Positions 1 through 9,800 of a stretch of DNA of 64,000 bases are shown here, in pieces. The translations under genes and the position numbers were made by a program. Where the stretch lies: the NCBI GenBank assembly GCA_023701385.1, contig JAMPXC010000007.1, positions 36,222 through 100,221 of the forward strand, read 5' to 3'. Below the pieces are notes generated by a model. That model saw only the letters and a list, made by a program, of their open reading frames with translations, had not been told where the DNA came from and ran no database searches. Numbering within the stretch: the first letter of the stretch is position 1; the number at the start of each line of letters is the position of its first letter. Origin of the DNA: Pseudobdellovibrio sp. (GTDB lineage Bacteria; Bdellovibrionota; Bdellovibrionia; Bdellovibrionales; Bdellovibrionaceae).

Positions 1-2042
1 GCTTTTTAATGTTAACGACCTCTGATATCGGCATTATTCACAAATACGGCCAATCCGTTTCAACAGTCATCGTCTTAAGCTGGTTTTTATCACAGCTATT
101 TATGATTCCTGCTTTATTGTTTTTACCTAAAGTTGATCTTCGTTCATGGTCTTCGCAAAAAGCGTTTTGGAGTTTACGTCTTTTAAAATACGGTCAGCCT
201 GTGATGGCCACGACATATGGTTTGTTAGTGTTTGGAATCTTCGGCTTTTTCTTTTTAAACTGGAATACCCGTTTATTTGACGATCTTCCTAAAAACAGTG
301 CGACTCGTATTAACACTGAAAAAATCGATTCAACGTTCGGTGGAACAATTCCCGTTTCAATCGTGCTTTTTGGCAGCGAAAAAACTTGGGTTGATCCACA
401 GGCTATGAAAAAGCTGGATTTACTTTCTAAAGATTTAAAAAAACTAAACTCTGTAGGTTCAGTGATCAGTACCGCTGATTTATTAAAAAAATCATCACTT
501 AAAGGTTCACGTTTACCAGCTACAGCTGCTGAAGCGTCTGAATCACTGTTTTTATTTTCAATGGCTGAGAATGACCCGACAGCGTCTTATTTAAACCAAT
601 TAAATCATTTAACGCGTTTAGAGCTGCGTCTTAAAGATGCTCCCTTTTATTCGCAACAAAAAGATTTAGAACAAGCGAAATACTTAATTCAAAAACACTT
701 TCCAGGCATTCGCTATAACATTTCTGGAATGGGTGTCAGTGCTCACCAATTAAATTCAGAGATGTCGAAAGAATTAATTTTTAGCTTCTGGCATGCGATT
801 GTTGTCATCGGTTTTATTTTAATTTTCGTGTTTCGCTCGTACAAGTGGGCTCTGGTAGCCTGTCTGCCAAATTTAGTTCCACCACTTGCGTTAATTGCGA
901 TTTTAGCTGCGTCGCGCACCCCGATTAAACCAAGTGTTGCTATTATATTTTCAATTGCGATTGGCTTAGCATTTTCTAATACGGTGTATCTATTAGGAAA
1001 ACTTAAAAAAGTAATTAAAGAAAAAAATCTCGTAGACTATTTACCCGTGAAGTCTATGCTGGTTTCCGAGATGATTCCGTGCCTATTAGCTACGGTGCTA
1101 GTGGCTTCAGGATTTATCGTATTTACATTTTCGTATTTTGAAATGAATAAGATTTTTGGAGTTTATATGATTCTTTCAATTTTTGCCGGTGCTTTTGCTG
1201 ATTTACTTTTCTTACCGTCATTTATTAAGCGTTATCCAAACTTTTTATTAAAAAACCAAACCATGGCTCCGCCAAAAATGATCACGGCGACAACAGCTTC
1301 GTTTGTGTTGTTACTTGTGTTTGCGCAAAAATCTTTTTCAGCAACACTTGATGTGGATTCATTATTAAAAAAATCAAAATCATTAATTGCCAGTAAAGAT
1401 GATGTGGCTGATGTCACAATGAAAATTATTGAAAAAGACGGCTCTGTTAAAGAACGTTCAATGCAGATCAAGCGTAAGTTTGGCGCAAAGCATATGACTC
1501 TTGTGCGTATGAAATCACCAACTGATTTAAAAGGCACAGCTCTTTTAAATGTGATCGAAGATGGTAAAGAAAACCAATGGCTGTATTTGCCTTCAACAAA
1601 GCAAGTTCGCCGTATTATGGGAGCACAAAATAAAAAAGCTGGAGTTTTAGGCTCTGAGCTAACTCCCGAAGACTTAGATATCACGACAGTGAAAGGTTCT
1701 AAGGCCACATTGCTTAAAGAAATGAAAGTGAATAACCAAGATTTTGCTCTAATCGAAATTAAATCGAATTCAAACACTACTGGATATTCAAAAGCTTTAG
1801 TTTTAGTTTCACTGAAAACAAGTTTGCCAGCGCGTTTAGAATACTACGACAAACAAAACAAAGCCGTGAAGCGTGTAGATTTTGAAAACTATGTGCAAGT
1901 TGGTGGAGCATATCGCGCTCAGTCAATCAAGGTGCGCAATTTAGTTAACAAAAGAGGCACAGATTTAATTCTTTCAAATATTAAATCAAACTCTGGCTTG
2001 TCGGAAGACGAGTTTTCACAGCGCGCCTTATCACGAGAGTAA
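1..2042 (+). CDS. MMPL/RND-family exporter fused to a LolA-like domain (5' end cut by window)
   Basis: The reading frame is open to the left edge (codons before the first ATG at 9 are sense), so the N-terminal half of the exporter is missing. What remains holds the end of the first membrane half, a transmembrane helix, a periplasmic loop and a second helix bundle (about residues 255-410 from the ATG at 9), as in MMPL/RND transporters that move lipids or hydrophobic molecules out of the inner membrane. After this bundle, residues 424-445 form a second hydrophobic segment ending in SFSA that reads like a signal peptide. Residues 446-677 resemble the outer-membrane lipoprotein-sorting (LolA-like) family, including the stretch WLYLPSTKQVRRI. 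LolA-like genes often neighbour RND genes; here they are one frame. A role in moving lipid or lipoprotein from inner to outer membrane is inferred. Substrate unknown. Confidence 0.75.
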   Translation, partial: FLMLTTSDIGIIHKYGQSVSTVIVLSWFLSQLFMIPALLFLPKVDLRSWSSQKAFWSLRLLKYGQPVMATTYGLLVFGIFGFFFLNWNTRLFDDLPKNSATRINTEKIDSTFGGTIPVSIVLFGSEKTWVDPQAMKKLDLLSKDLKKLNSVGSVISTADLLKKSSLKGSRLPATAAEASESLFLFSMAENDPTASYLNQLNHLTRLELRLKDAPFYSQQKDLEQAKYLIQKHFPGIRYNISGMGVSAHQLNSEMSKELIFSFWHAIVVIGFILIFVFRSYKWALVACLPNLVPPLALIAILAASRTPIKPSVAIIFSIAIGLAFSNTVYLLGKLKKVIKEKNLVDYLPVKSMLVSEMIPCLLATVLVASGFIVFTFSYFEMNKIFGVYMILSIFAGAFADLLFLPSFIKRYPNFLLKNQTMAPPKMITATTASFVLLLVFAQKSFSATLDVDSLLKKSKSLIASKDDVADVTMKIIEKDGSVKERSMQIKRKFGAKHMTLVRMKSPTDLKGTALLNVIEDGKENQWLYLPSTKQVRRIMGAQNKKAGVLGSELTPEDLDITTVKGSKATLLKEMKVNNQDFALIEIKSNSNTTGYSKALVLVSLKTSLPARLEYYDKQNKAVKRVDFENYVQVGGAYRAQSIKVRNLVNKRGTDLILSNIKSNSGLSEDEFSQRALSRE

Positions 2043-2126
2043 AAGCACTAAAAAGTTTGTTTCTGCAGAATTAACCGTGGTAAATTCTATCTCTTAAAAG
2101 AGAGAGGTCTTTACCAAGGAATTACT

Positions 2127-3683
2127 ATGTCAGAAATCATGTTACAAAAGATTCAAGATCTTGAAAAAAGAAACGACCGCGCTTTTGCTGGCGGCGGCGC
2201 GGATAAAATTGCTAAACACAAACAGAATGGCAGATTAACAGCGCGTGAGCGTGTTGAAGTTTTACTTGATCCAGGTAGCTTCGTTGAAACTGATCGTTTC
2301 ATGACTCATCGTTGTACTAACTTCGGTATGGAAAAAAACAAAGTTCCAGGCGACGGTATCATCACAGGTTACGGCCGCATCAACGGAAAACTAGTTTATC
2401 TTTCATCACAAGATTTCACTGTAAATGGTGGATCGATGTCTCGTACACAAGCGAACAAGATCTGCAAAGTGATGGATTTAGCTCTGAAAAATGGAGCTCC
2501 ATTTATTTCAATCAACGATTCAGGTGGCGCGCGTATCCAAGAAGGTATCGAATCACTTGGTGGTTACGCTGACATTTTCACAAGAAATGTAACTTCTTCT
2601 GGTGTGATTCCGCAAATCACGGCCATCATGGGCCCATGCGCTGGTGGTGCAGTTTATTCTCCATCAATCACTGATTTTGTGTTCATGGTTGAAAACACAT
2701 CTTACATGTTCGTAACTGGTCCTGATGTTATCAAAACAGTAACTCATGAAGATGTAACTAAAGAAGAATTAGGTGGCGCTGTTACACACTCGCAAAAATC
2801 AGGTGTGTGTCACTTCACAGCGAACGATGATAAGCACTGTTTATTATTAATTCGCGAATTAATGAACTTTATCCCGTCTAACAATTTAGATGATTCTCCG
2901 ACTTTAGGTACTAAAGATTCTCCGGATCGTATCGTTGAAGCTTTAAATACTTTGATTCCTGATAACCCGAAAAAACCTTACGACATGCTTCAAGTTATTT
3001 CTGAAGTTGTGGATGAAGGTTATTTCTTAGAAGTTCACAAAAACTTCGCGCAAAACGTAATCGTTGGTTACGCGCGCATGAATGGTCGCCCAGTAGGTAT
3101 CGTAGCTAATCAGCCGCAAATTTTAGCGGGTTGTTTAAATATCGATGCTTCAAGAAAAGCGGCGCGCTTCATCCGTTTCTGTGATGCTTTCAATATTCCA
3201 ATTATTTCATTTGTTGACGTTCCAGGTTTCTTACCGGGCCGCGATCAAGAGTGGAATGGTATTATCACTCATGGTGCAAAACTTCTTTACGCTTACGCTG
3301 AGGCGACGGTTCCTAAAATTACAGTGATCACCCGTAAAGCTTACGGTGGTGCTTACATCGTTATGGGTTCTAAATTATTACGCGCTGATGTGAACTTGGC
3401 TTACCCTTCTGCAGAAATCGCAGTTATGGGCGCTGAAGGTGCGGTAAATATTATTCACCGTGAAAAAATCGCGAAAGCAGAAAATCCAGCTGCAGAACGC
3501 GCAAAATTAACGGCTGAATACGAACAAATGTTCTCTAACCCTTATGTGTCTGCAGATCTTGGTTACACTGATGAAGTGATCGAGCCTGCACTAACTCGTA
3601 AACGTATTATTGATTCGTTGGAAATGCTTCGCAATAAACGCGACACTAATCCACCGAAAAAACACGGAAATATTCCTCTGTAG
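2127..3683 (+). CDS. pccB: acyl-CoA (propionyl-CoA) carboxylase carboxyltransferase subunit
   Basis: Carboxyltransferase (beta) subunit of a biotin-dependent acyl-CoA carboxylase, moving CO2 from carboxybiotin to an acyl-CoA, most likely propionyl-CoA, in the cytoplasm. Its 518 residues match PccB length. The N-terminal crotonase-like half has the oxyanion motif SGGARIQEG near residues 132-140 and a PccB-type stretch [17 protein letters not shown]. The C-terminal half has [12 protein letters not shown] near residue 405. The start follows AAGGAA seven bases upstream. It is the first gene of a three-gene operon with the biotin carboxylase and biotin carrier, which together make a complete enzyme. 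The acetyl-CoA enzyme is less likely because the AccA/AccD split and AccD zinc finger are absent. Propionyl versus methylcrotonyl specificity cannot be decided by eye, but the motifs favour propionyl. Confidence 0.9.
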   Translation: MSEIMLQKIQDLEKRNDRAFAGGGADKIAKHKQNGRLTARERVEVLLDPGSFVETDRFMTHRCTNFGMEKNKVPGDGIITGYGRINGKLVYLSSQDFTVNGGSMSRTQANKICKVMDLALKNGAPFISINDSGGARIQEGIESLGGYADIFTRNVTSSGVIPQITAIMGPCAGGAVYSPSITDFVFMVENTSYMFVTGPDVIKTVTHEDVTKEELGGAVTHSQKSGVCHFTANDDKHCLLLIRELMNFIPSNNLDDSPTLGTKDSPDRIVEALNTLIPDNPKKPYDMLQVISEVVDEGYFLEVHKNFAQNVIVGYARMNGRPVGIVANQPQILAGCLNIDASRKAARFIRFCDAFNIPIISFVDVPGFLPGRDQEWNGIITHGAKLLYAYAEATVPKITVITRKAYGGAYIVMGSKLLRADVNLAYPSAEIAVMGAEGAVNIIHREKIAKAENPAAERAKLTAEYEQMFSNPYVSADLGYTDEVIEPALTRKRIIDSLEMLRNKRDTNPPKKHGNIPL

Positions 3684-3695
3684 GTTGGACGTTAA

Positions 3696-5237
3696 ATGAA
3701 AACTATGCACTCACACGAAATTTCAACACCACAGAATGCCCCGTTCAAAAAGATTTTAATCGCTAACCGCGGTGAAATCGCAATTCGAGTCACTCGCGCT
3801 TGCCGCGAGCTAGGAATTGGAACGGTTGCTGTATTCAGTGATGCTGATCGCGAAAGTTTACACGTATTCTTAGCCGATGAAGCTTACCACATTGGACCAA
3901 GCCCATCGAAAGAGAGTTACTTAAACTACAAAAAAATCATCGAAGTTGCTAAAGCCGCAGGTGTTGATGCTATTCACCCTGGGTATGGTTTCTTATCTGA
4001 AAATCCGATCTTTGTTCGCGCTTGTAAAGAAGCAGGCATCACATTCATCGGCCCGACTCCTGAAAACATGGAATCAATGGGAGATAAATTATCTGCCAAA
4101 GCTTTAATGAAAAAAGCTGGTGTTCCTTTAGTTCCAGGTTCTGATGGCGGTGTAGAAACTGTTGAAGAAGCTTTAGCTGTCGTTAAAAAAATCGGTTTAC
4201 CAATTATCATTAAAGCCACTGCCGGTGGTGGTGGTAAAGGTATGCGCGTTGTACGTAATGAATCAGAAATTGAAAGTGCGTTCCGCGCTTGCCGTTCTGA
4301 AGGTCAAAACTACTTCGCCAACCCTACGGTTTATATCGAAAGATTTATCAACGATCCGAAACATATTGAAATTCAAGTGTTCGGTGATACGCATGGTAAC
4401 GTTGTTCACTTATTTGAACGTGAATGTTCGGTACAACGCCGTCACCAAAAAATTATTGAAGAATCACCATCAGTATCTGTACCGATGGAAGTAAAACTTA
4501 AAATGGGTGAAGCAGCTGTTCGTGCTGCTAAATCAATCGGTTACGTAGGTGCTGGTACTATCGAATTTATTTTCGATAACCAAACTAAAGAATTTTTCTT
4601 CATGGAGATGAACACTCGTCTTCAAGTAGAACATCCGATCACAGAACTTGTTATCGGCGTTGATTTAGTAAAAGAGCAAATCTTTGTCGCTAAAGGACAA
4701 CCACTTAGCTTTAAACAAGAAAACATCAAACAAAAAGGTCATGCGATCGAAGCGCGTATCTGTGCTGAAGATCCAACGACATACAAACCACACCCAGGAC
4801 AAATTCGCGCTTGCCGTCATCCGCAAGGCCCGTTCTTACGTATCGATTCCTACGCGTACCCTGGTTATGAAGTGCCTATTTACTACGATCCAATGATTGC
4901 GAAAGTAATTACTTGGGGTGATACACGCGAAGAAGCGATCGATCGTATGCAACGTGCTTTAGCTGAGTTCGTTTTAACAGGTATTAAAACAAATATCGTT
5001 TTACACAGAACAATCTTAGGACATGAAAAATTCTTAGATGGTTCATATACAACTCAGTTCATTGAAAAGAACTTTGAAGTGTTAGAGCCGCAAATGTTCC
5101 GTGAAGTAAACGATAAGGTTTTCTTAATTGCAGCAGCAATTACGGCCTTTGAAGACCGTAAATCAAAAGATGTGCGCCGATTTAACGTGCGCTCTAACTG
5201 GCGCAGTCTTAGCCGTAAGATTGCCTTAAGAACGTAA
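3696..5237 (+). CDS. accC: biotin carboxylase subunit of acyl-CoA carboxylase
   Basis: ATP-grasp biotin carboxylase that charges biotin with bicarbonate-derived CO2. It has the N-terminal pre-ATP-grasp domain (KILIANRGEIAIRV), the glycine-rich ATP loop GGGGKGM at about residues 177-183, and the catalytic block MEMNTRLQVEHPITE. At 513 residues it is longer than acetyl-CoA-type AccC (about 450) and resembles the front part of PccA without the biotin domain, which is encoded by the next gene. Only 12 bases separate it from the carboxyltransferase gene, so the two are co-transcribed. The ATG at 3696 was chosen; a second ATG three codons on is also possible. The split of PccA into two genes is common in bacteria. 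The gene name could equally be pccA. Confidence 0.9.
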   Translation: MKTMHSHEISTPQNAPFKKILIANRGEIAIRVTRACRELGIGTVAVFSDADRESLHVFLADEAYHIGPSPSKESYLNYKKIIEVAKAAGVDAIHPGYGFLSENPIFVRACKEAGITFIGPTPENMESMGDKLSAKALMKKAGVPLVPGSDGGVETVEEALAVVKKIGLPIIIKATAGGGGKGMRVVRNESEIESAFRACRSEGQNYFANPTVYIERFINDPKHIEIQVFGDTHGNVVHLFERECSVQRRHQKIIEESPSVSVPMEVKLKMGEAAVRAAKSIGYVGAGTIEFIFDNQTKEFFFMEMNTRLQVEHPITELVIGVDLVKEQIFVAKGQPLSFKQENIKQKGHAIEARICAEDPTTYKPHPGQIRACRHPQGPFLRIDSYAYPGYEVPIYYDPMIAKVITWGDTREEAIDRMQRALAEFVLTGIKTNIVLHRTILGHEKFLDGSYTTQFIEKNFEVLEPQMFREVNDKVFLIAAAITAFEDRKSKDVRRFNVRSNWRSLSRKIALRT

Positions 5238-5254
5238 TTTAAAGGAATAGATAA

Positions 5255-5785
5255 ATGTATTTTGAAGCAGAACTACAAGGTAGAAAATATAAAGTCGATG
5301 TCCATGAAGAACGTCATTCTTGGAAGGTATCATTACAACTTGAAGGCCAAGACTGGAAGCATTACGACGTTTCTAAAACTGACTTTCAACACGCTGAAGA
5401 GTACGTAAGCTTTCTTTTTGAAGGAAAGTCTTACTTAATCGACGTCTTAGGACAAGATACTGAATACACAGTATTTGCACGTAACTCGTTCCGTACGATT
5501 AAAATCTTTAATGATGAAATGTTACTTCATGAATCTCTTAAAAAAGGCGGCGGTGCTGGCTCTAATGTAGAATTAAAAGCCGGTATGCCTGGTAAGATCA
5601 TCGAGATCTTTGCTAAAGAAGGTGAAGTGGTTAAAGCCGGTAAACCGCTATTAATCATGGAAGCCATGAAGATGGAAAATGAAATGCGCGCATCGAGCGA
5701 TGTTAAGATCAAACAGATCTGCGTAAAACAAGGCGACTCTGTTGAAAACGGAGCTGTTCTTATTAAGTTCGAAAAGCCTTCTTAG
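5255..5785 (+). CDS. biotin carboxyl carrier protein of acyl-CoA carboxylase
   Basis: Carries the swinging biotin arm between the carboxylase and carboxyltransferase encoded just upstream. The C-terminal ~75 residues form a biotinyl domain with the canonical MEAMKMENEM motif; the biotinylated lysine is K139. The first ~95 residues are a beta-rich region comparable to the BT/linker part of propionyl-CoA carboxylase alpha chains, so this gene plus the preceding one equal one split alpha subunit. It starts 17 bases after the biotin carboxylase gene, behind AAAGGA. It is the last gene of the operon, and a strong hairpin terminator follows at 5835. There is no Ala/Pro-rich linker of the AccB type, again favouring a propionyl-CoA-type complex. 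Confidence 0.88.
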   Translation: MYFEAELQGRKYKVDVHEERHSWKVSLQLEGQDWKHYDVSKTDFQHAEEYVSFLFEGKSYLIDVLGQDTEYTVFARNSFRTIKIFNDEMLLHESLKKGGGAGSNVELKAGMPGKIIEIFAKEGEVVKAGKPLLIMEAMKMENEMRASSDVKIKQICVKQGDSVENGAVLIKFEKPS

Positions 5786-5834
5786 TTTTTGAAGGTGCCA
5801 GGCCTTTTTTACTACACTTAAAATTGTTATAAGT

Positions 5835-5866
5835 AAAAAACCCAGCTTATTACGGCTGGGTTTTTT
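5835..5866. terminator. bidirectional Rho-independent terminator after the carboxylase operon
   Basis: Stem CCCAGC/GCTGGG (5841-5846 with 5855-5860) with an 8-base loop is flanked by A6 on the left and T6 on the right, so it works on both strands. It would end the carboxylase operon and, weakly, the leftward gene at 5944. A shorter AAGG/CCTT hairpin with T6 (5792-5810) just after the stop codon may add a first, weaker stop. Confidence 0.85.
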
Positions 5867-5943
5867 ATTTTGTGATCTCCATTTTGAAACCGATTTAAAA
5901 TTTGATTTTGATAAAGTATCAAATTTTAACTTTTGAGCTTAAA

Positions 5944-6720
5944 TTATAGAGCTGAGAAATTACCTAACCCGTCGATGTGATACGAGTAAGACTGAGTCTC
6001 TGTTTTTAAGATTGTTGAAACTGTCCAGTTAATGTTGATGATCATGCCCGCTAAAGGATTTTCTGAAGTTCCTTTATTATAAACTGATTCAACCTGGGCC
6101 TGTACGTTAAACGTGTATAGGTAAGCTGTTGAAAATTCTTGTGGCTCAACAGATACGTAACCAATGTACTTGCCTTGTCCTTTATAACTACCGCCTGATA
6201 AATAAATAATTTTATAAACCAGTTTTGCAACAGTTACGCCGTATAAGTTTTTATAACTGATTTCGTAAAATTTAGCTTTTGGATTGTTCCAACCTTCTAA
6301 CTGTTGCCAAGCTGTAATATTTTGCGGAACCGCTGTTGCTTTTTGCTGTTTGTAGTTAGCAACTGGTTTTCCTTTTTCAAGAACATTCCAGATTTTTGTT
6401 CCGATATTAATGATTTTATCGACGATAATTTCAACTTTATTTAACTTATCGATGGCTTGATCTAAGGGATCTCCACCAAGCTGATCACCAAAATTAATCA
6501 CGTCACCAGCGACTTTTTCTTTTTGAAATTGCACTTGTTCGAAATTAAATTTGCCATGATTTTTTTGTTCGTACTTTTCTGTGACATCTTGGACTTCCAC
6601 GTTCAGTGTAGTCAGTTGGTTAACCATGTCTGCCGTAAGATCGCGACTATCGAGTGATTGCGCGTTGGCTATGAAAGGCAAAGTTAAACTTGCGAGAACC
6701 ATAATCGTTAAAAACTTCAT
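5944..6720 (-). CDS. secreted protein of unknown function
   Basis: 258-residue protein not recognised as any family. A clear signal peptide covers residues 1-20 (charged start, hydrophobic core, ANA cleavage site), so the product is exported to the periplasm or beyond. The mature part starts with a helical, charged stretch rich in K/E/Q (about residues 25-120) and ends in a segment rich in aromatic and beta-branched residues (about 140-258) that looks like beta structure. No cysteine pair, lipobox or metal motif is seen. It is transcribed divergently from the hybrid sensor kinase at 6870 across a 149-base gap, so joint control is possible but unproven. Confidence 0.65.
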   Translation of the reverse strand: MKFLTIMVLASLTLPFIANAQSLDSRDLTADMVNQLTTLNVEVQDVTEKYEQKNHGKFNFEQVQFQKEKVAGDVINFGDQLGGDPLDQAIDKLNKVEIIVDKIINIGTKIWNVLEKGKPVANYKQQKATAVPQNITAWQQLEGWNNPKAKFYEISYKNLYGVTVAKLVYKIIYLSGGSYKGQGKYIGYVSVEPQEFSTAYLYTFNVQAQVESVYNKGTSENPLAGMIININWTVSTILKTETQSYSYHIDGLGNFSAL

Positions 6721-6869
6721 ACATTCCCCCTATGGATGTGGCTGCAACATATGAAGCCTGTACATGTTTAGCAACAATTTTGGGCATATTTGTAAAGAAA
6801 ATAGGAACGTACAAAAGTTTGTCACAGCTGGCATGCCCAATGCTTTTATAGCTGGTTTTACGAGGGAAT

Positions 6870-9800
6870 GTGGAACTAACAAAGCCTAACAGCAATTTGA
6901 CAGCGCTCAGTTTGAAGCTGACTCGGTGGCTTTCTTTAATTGTTTTTTTACTCCCTTTATTAGCTCTTGTTGGCTACATTTTTGAGGTACCGTTTTTAAC
7001 GGGAGCTTTTTCAACTTTTCCACCAATGCGCCCGAACACTGTGGTGGGGTTGTTCGTTTTATCTCTTAGCATTTTTTTAACATCCCTAAACAAACCGTTT
7101 CGTTTTCTGATTTCGCTCGGCGTGTTTTTCTGTATAGCGCTGGGAAGTTTTACCTTGGCGGGGCATTTTTTGCCTTTTGCAAATAGCCCCACATCTCCAC
7201 AAGCTGCTTTAAATTTTATTCTCTTTGGTGTCAGTATTTTTATTTATTCTTTCACGCCCCGATTTATTCCCTTTGCACAGATCTTAATTTTATTTGCCGG
7301 CGTAAATGCAGAAATCGCTCTAGCCGGATATATCTTTAACGCTATCGAAGTTTATGGTTTTCCGATGGAAAGTAGCGGTCTTGACATGTCCGTGCAAACC
7401 GCCACCTGCTTTATATTAGCTGGTGTAGCGATGGTTTGCTCACGCCCTGAAGCCGGAATGACCCAATTACTTTTTCGAGAAAAATCGCACAGCGGCGCTG
7501 TCGCGAGAAAATTATTTTTAACGGTGATCTTTGGCCCTTTAGCCATCGGGGCCTTAACTCATCTTGGATTATTTCTTGGTCTTTACCAGGACCGCGTTCA
7601 CGATGTGCTATTTGTTTTAATTTTTCTGACTGTTATTATTCGCACAACGTGGCAATCAGCCAAACAATCCGAAGTCGAAGAATTACGCGCCGAAAAAGCC
7701 CTCGAAGAAAAGCAACTTTTTGAATCTTTTGTTGAAAATTCTCTGGATTTTGCAGCCATTACCGGAACAGATAATTTACCTAAATATTTAAATCCGGCCG
7801 GGCGTAATATGGTTGGTATTGCTGCCGATTATGCGATTGAAAACGCTTCAATCACTGATTTTTACCTGTCTAAAGATCGCAGTTATGCGATTGATATTAT
7901 TAAACGTTCATTGAATGAAAACGGCCGCTGGCAAGGCGAAACCACATTTCGCCACTGGAAAAGCGATAAGCCTATACCTGTCTGGCATACAGCATTTCTT
8001 ATCCGCGATAAAGTCAGTCAAAAAATTCTTGGCACAGGGTTTATCACCCGCGACATGACTTGCCGTAAGGCTTTAGAAGATGAATTGCGTTTATCTGAAG
8101 CAAAGTCTTCGGGAATTATTTCGATTTCAACAGACGCCATTATTTCAATCGATCAGGAACAAAATATTATTTTATTTAATGAAGGCGCTGAAAAAATTTT
8201 TAATTATAACAAAACTGAAATTATGGGGCAAAAACTAGATCTTCTTATTCCCGAGAGATTTCGGGCAGCTCATCATAATCATGTCATTCATTTTTTTCAC
8301 AGCAAGGGAGCCGCTCGTCGTATGGGAGAACGTGGCACCACCATTTACGGCCGCAGAAAAAATGGTGAAGAGTTTCCAGCAGACGCCGCGATCTCAAAAA
8401 TTGATGTCGGCGGGAGCCAAATTATGACTGTGACTTTGCGTGATATTACTGACCGTGTGCGTACAGAAAAAGCCCAGCTGTTTTTATCTGAAGTCAGTAC
8501 GGCTTTAGCTGAAGGACTTATTCTAGAAAGTACTCTACAGCGCTTAGCAGAACTTGTTGTTAAAAATTTATCAGATTTCTGCATTTTAGAAATTGCCTGC
8601 GACAATGATCAAGAGTCGCTTCTTAAAATTGTCAGTAAAAGTATAACTCAAGAAAATAAATGCGATGAATGTATTAAATTAGCAGAATTAGTTAAATCTT
8701 CACCGAGTGCTTTTTCGCAGCTTATTTTAAAGATCAGACAGCCGATCATGATCGAAACGATTAACGAAGAACACCTGACGTTACTTTCAAGCAGCGAAGC
8801 TCAGTTAACAACTTTAAAAAATCTGCATTTAAGTTCGCTGTTATCAGTACCTATGATGGCGCACAATAAATTTATCGGAACCCTTGTGTTGGTGTCGACA
8901 TCACCAGAACGCCAGTACCACGATAACGATTTACGGCTGGCTGAAGAGTTGGCCTCGCGCGCAGCTTTATCGATTGAAAATTCGCATCTTTATAACCAGG
9001 CCAAAAATGCCATCGCGACGCGTGAAGATATTCTGGCTGTTGTTTCGCACGATTTAAAAAATCCTTTAACCGCCATTAAACTTATTGGCCAGACATTAAA
9101 GTTATTAGAAGCTCCCGATAAAGCTACCTGTGACCGGCTTGCCACTAAAATTGAAAATTCCGCACGACAGATGCAAGTTCTCATTGGTGATCTGCTGGAT
9201 TTTGCCAAAATCGAAAGTGGTACATTTTCCGTATCACAAAAATCAGACAGTTTAATGAATGCTGTTCGTGAAACCGTTGAATCTATGCAGGTGCAGGCTG
9301 AAGCTAAACAGCAAAGTTTAACTTGCGACCTTTTAAAAGACTTACCTCGAGTGAATATTGATCTCCCACGAATTGCGCAAGTTATGTCAAACCTTGTCGG
9401 CAACGCTCTTAAATTTACACCGGCCGGAGGCCGCATTACCATTTCTGCAAAAGCCCGCAGGTTTGATGTTTTAGTTTCAGTTTCAGATACGGGCTCAGGA
9501 ATTCCTGCAGAAAATTTAACAAAAATTTTTGATCGTTTCTGGCAAGCTGAGACCACAAAAAATAAGGGAAGTGGACTTGGGCTTTCTATCGCAAAAGGAA
9601 TTGTGCAAGCCCACGGCGGAAAAATCTGGGCTGAAAGCCGGATCGGCATAGGCACAACGATTAATTTTACTTTGCCATTATCAGCTGAAGCCTTCGGTGA
9701 TAGCGATAAAACGAAATCTAGGCCATCATCATTAACCACTGAACCCTTAGATTTCTCACAACCAGTTCTTATGGGCTCAAAAATTCTAGTTGTTGATGAT

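Noticed and set aside
1232..1777. 181-codon minus-strand frame in the LolA-like part of the first gene
   Set aside because: Shadow of the conserved plus-strand domain; no support of its own.
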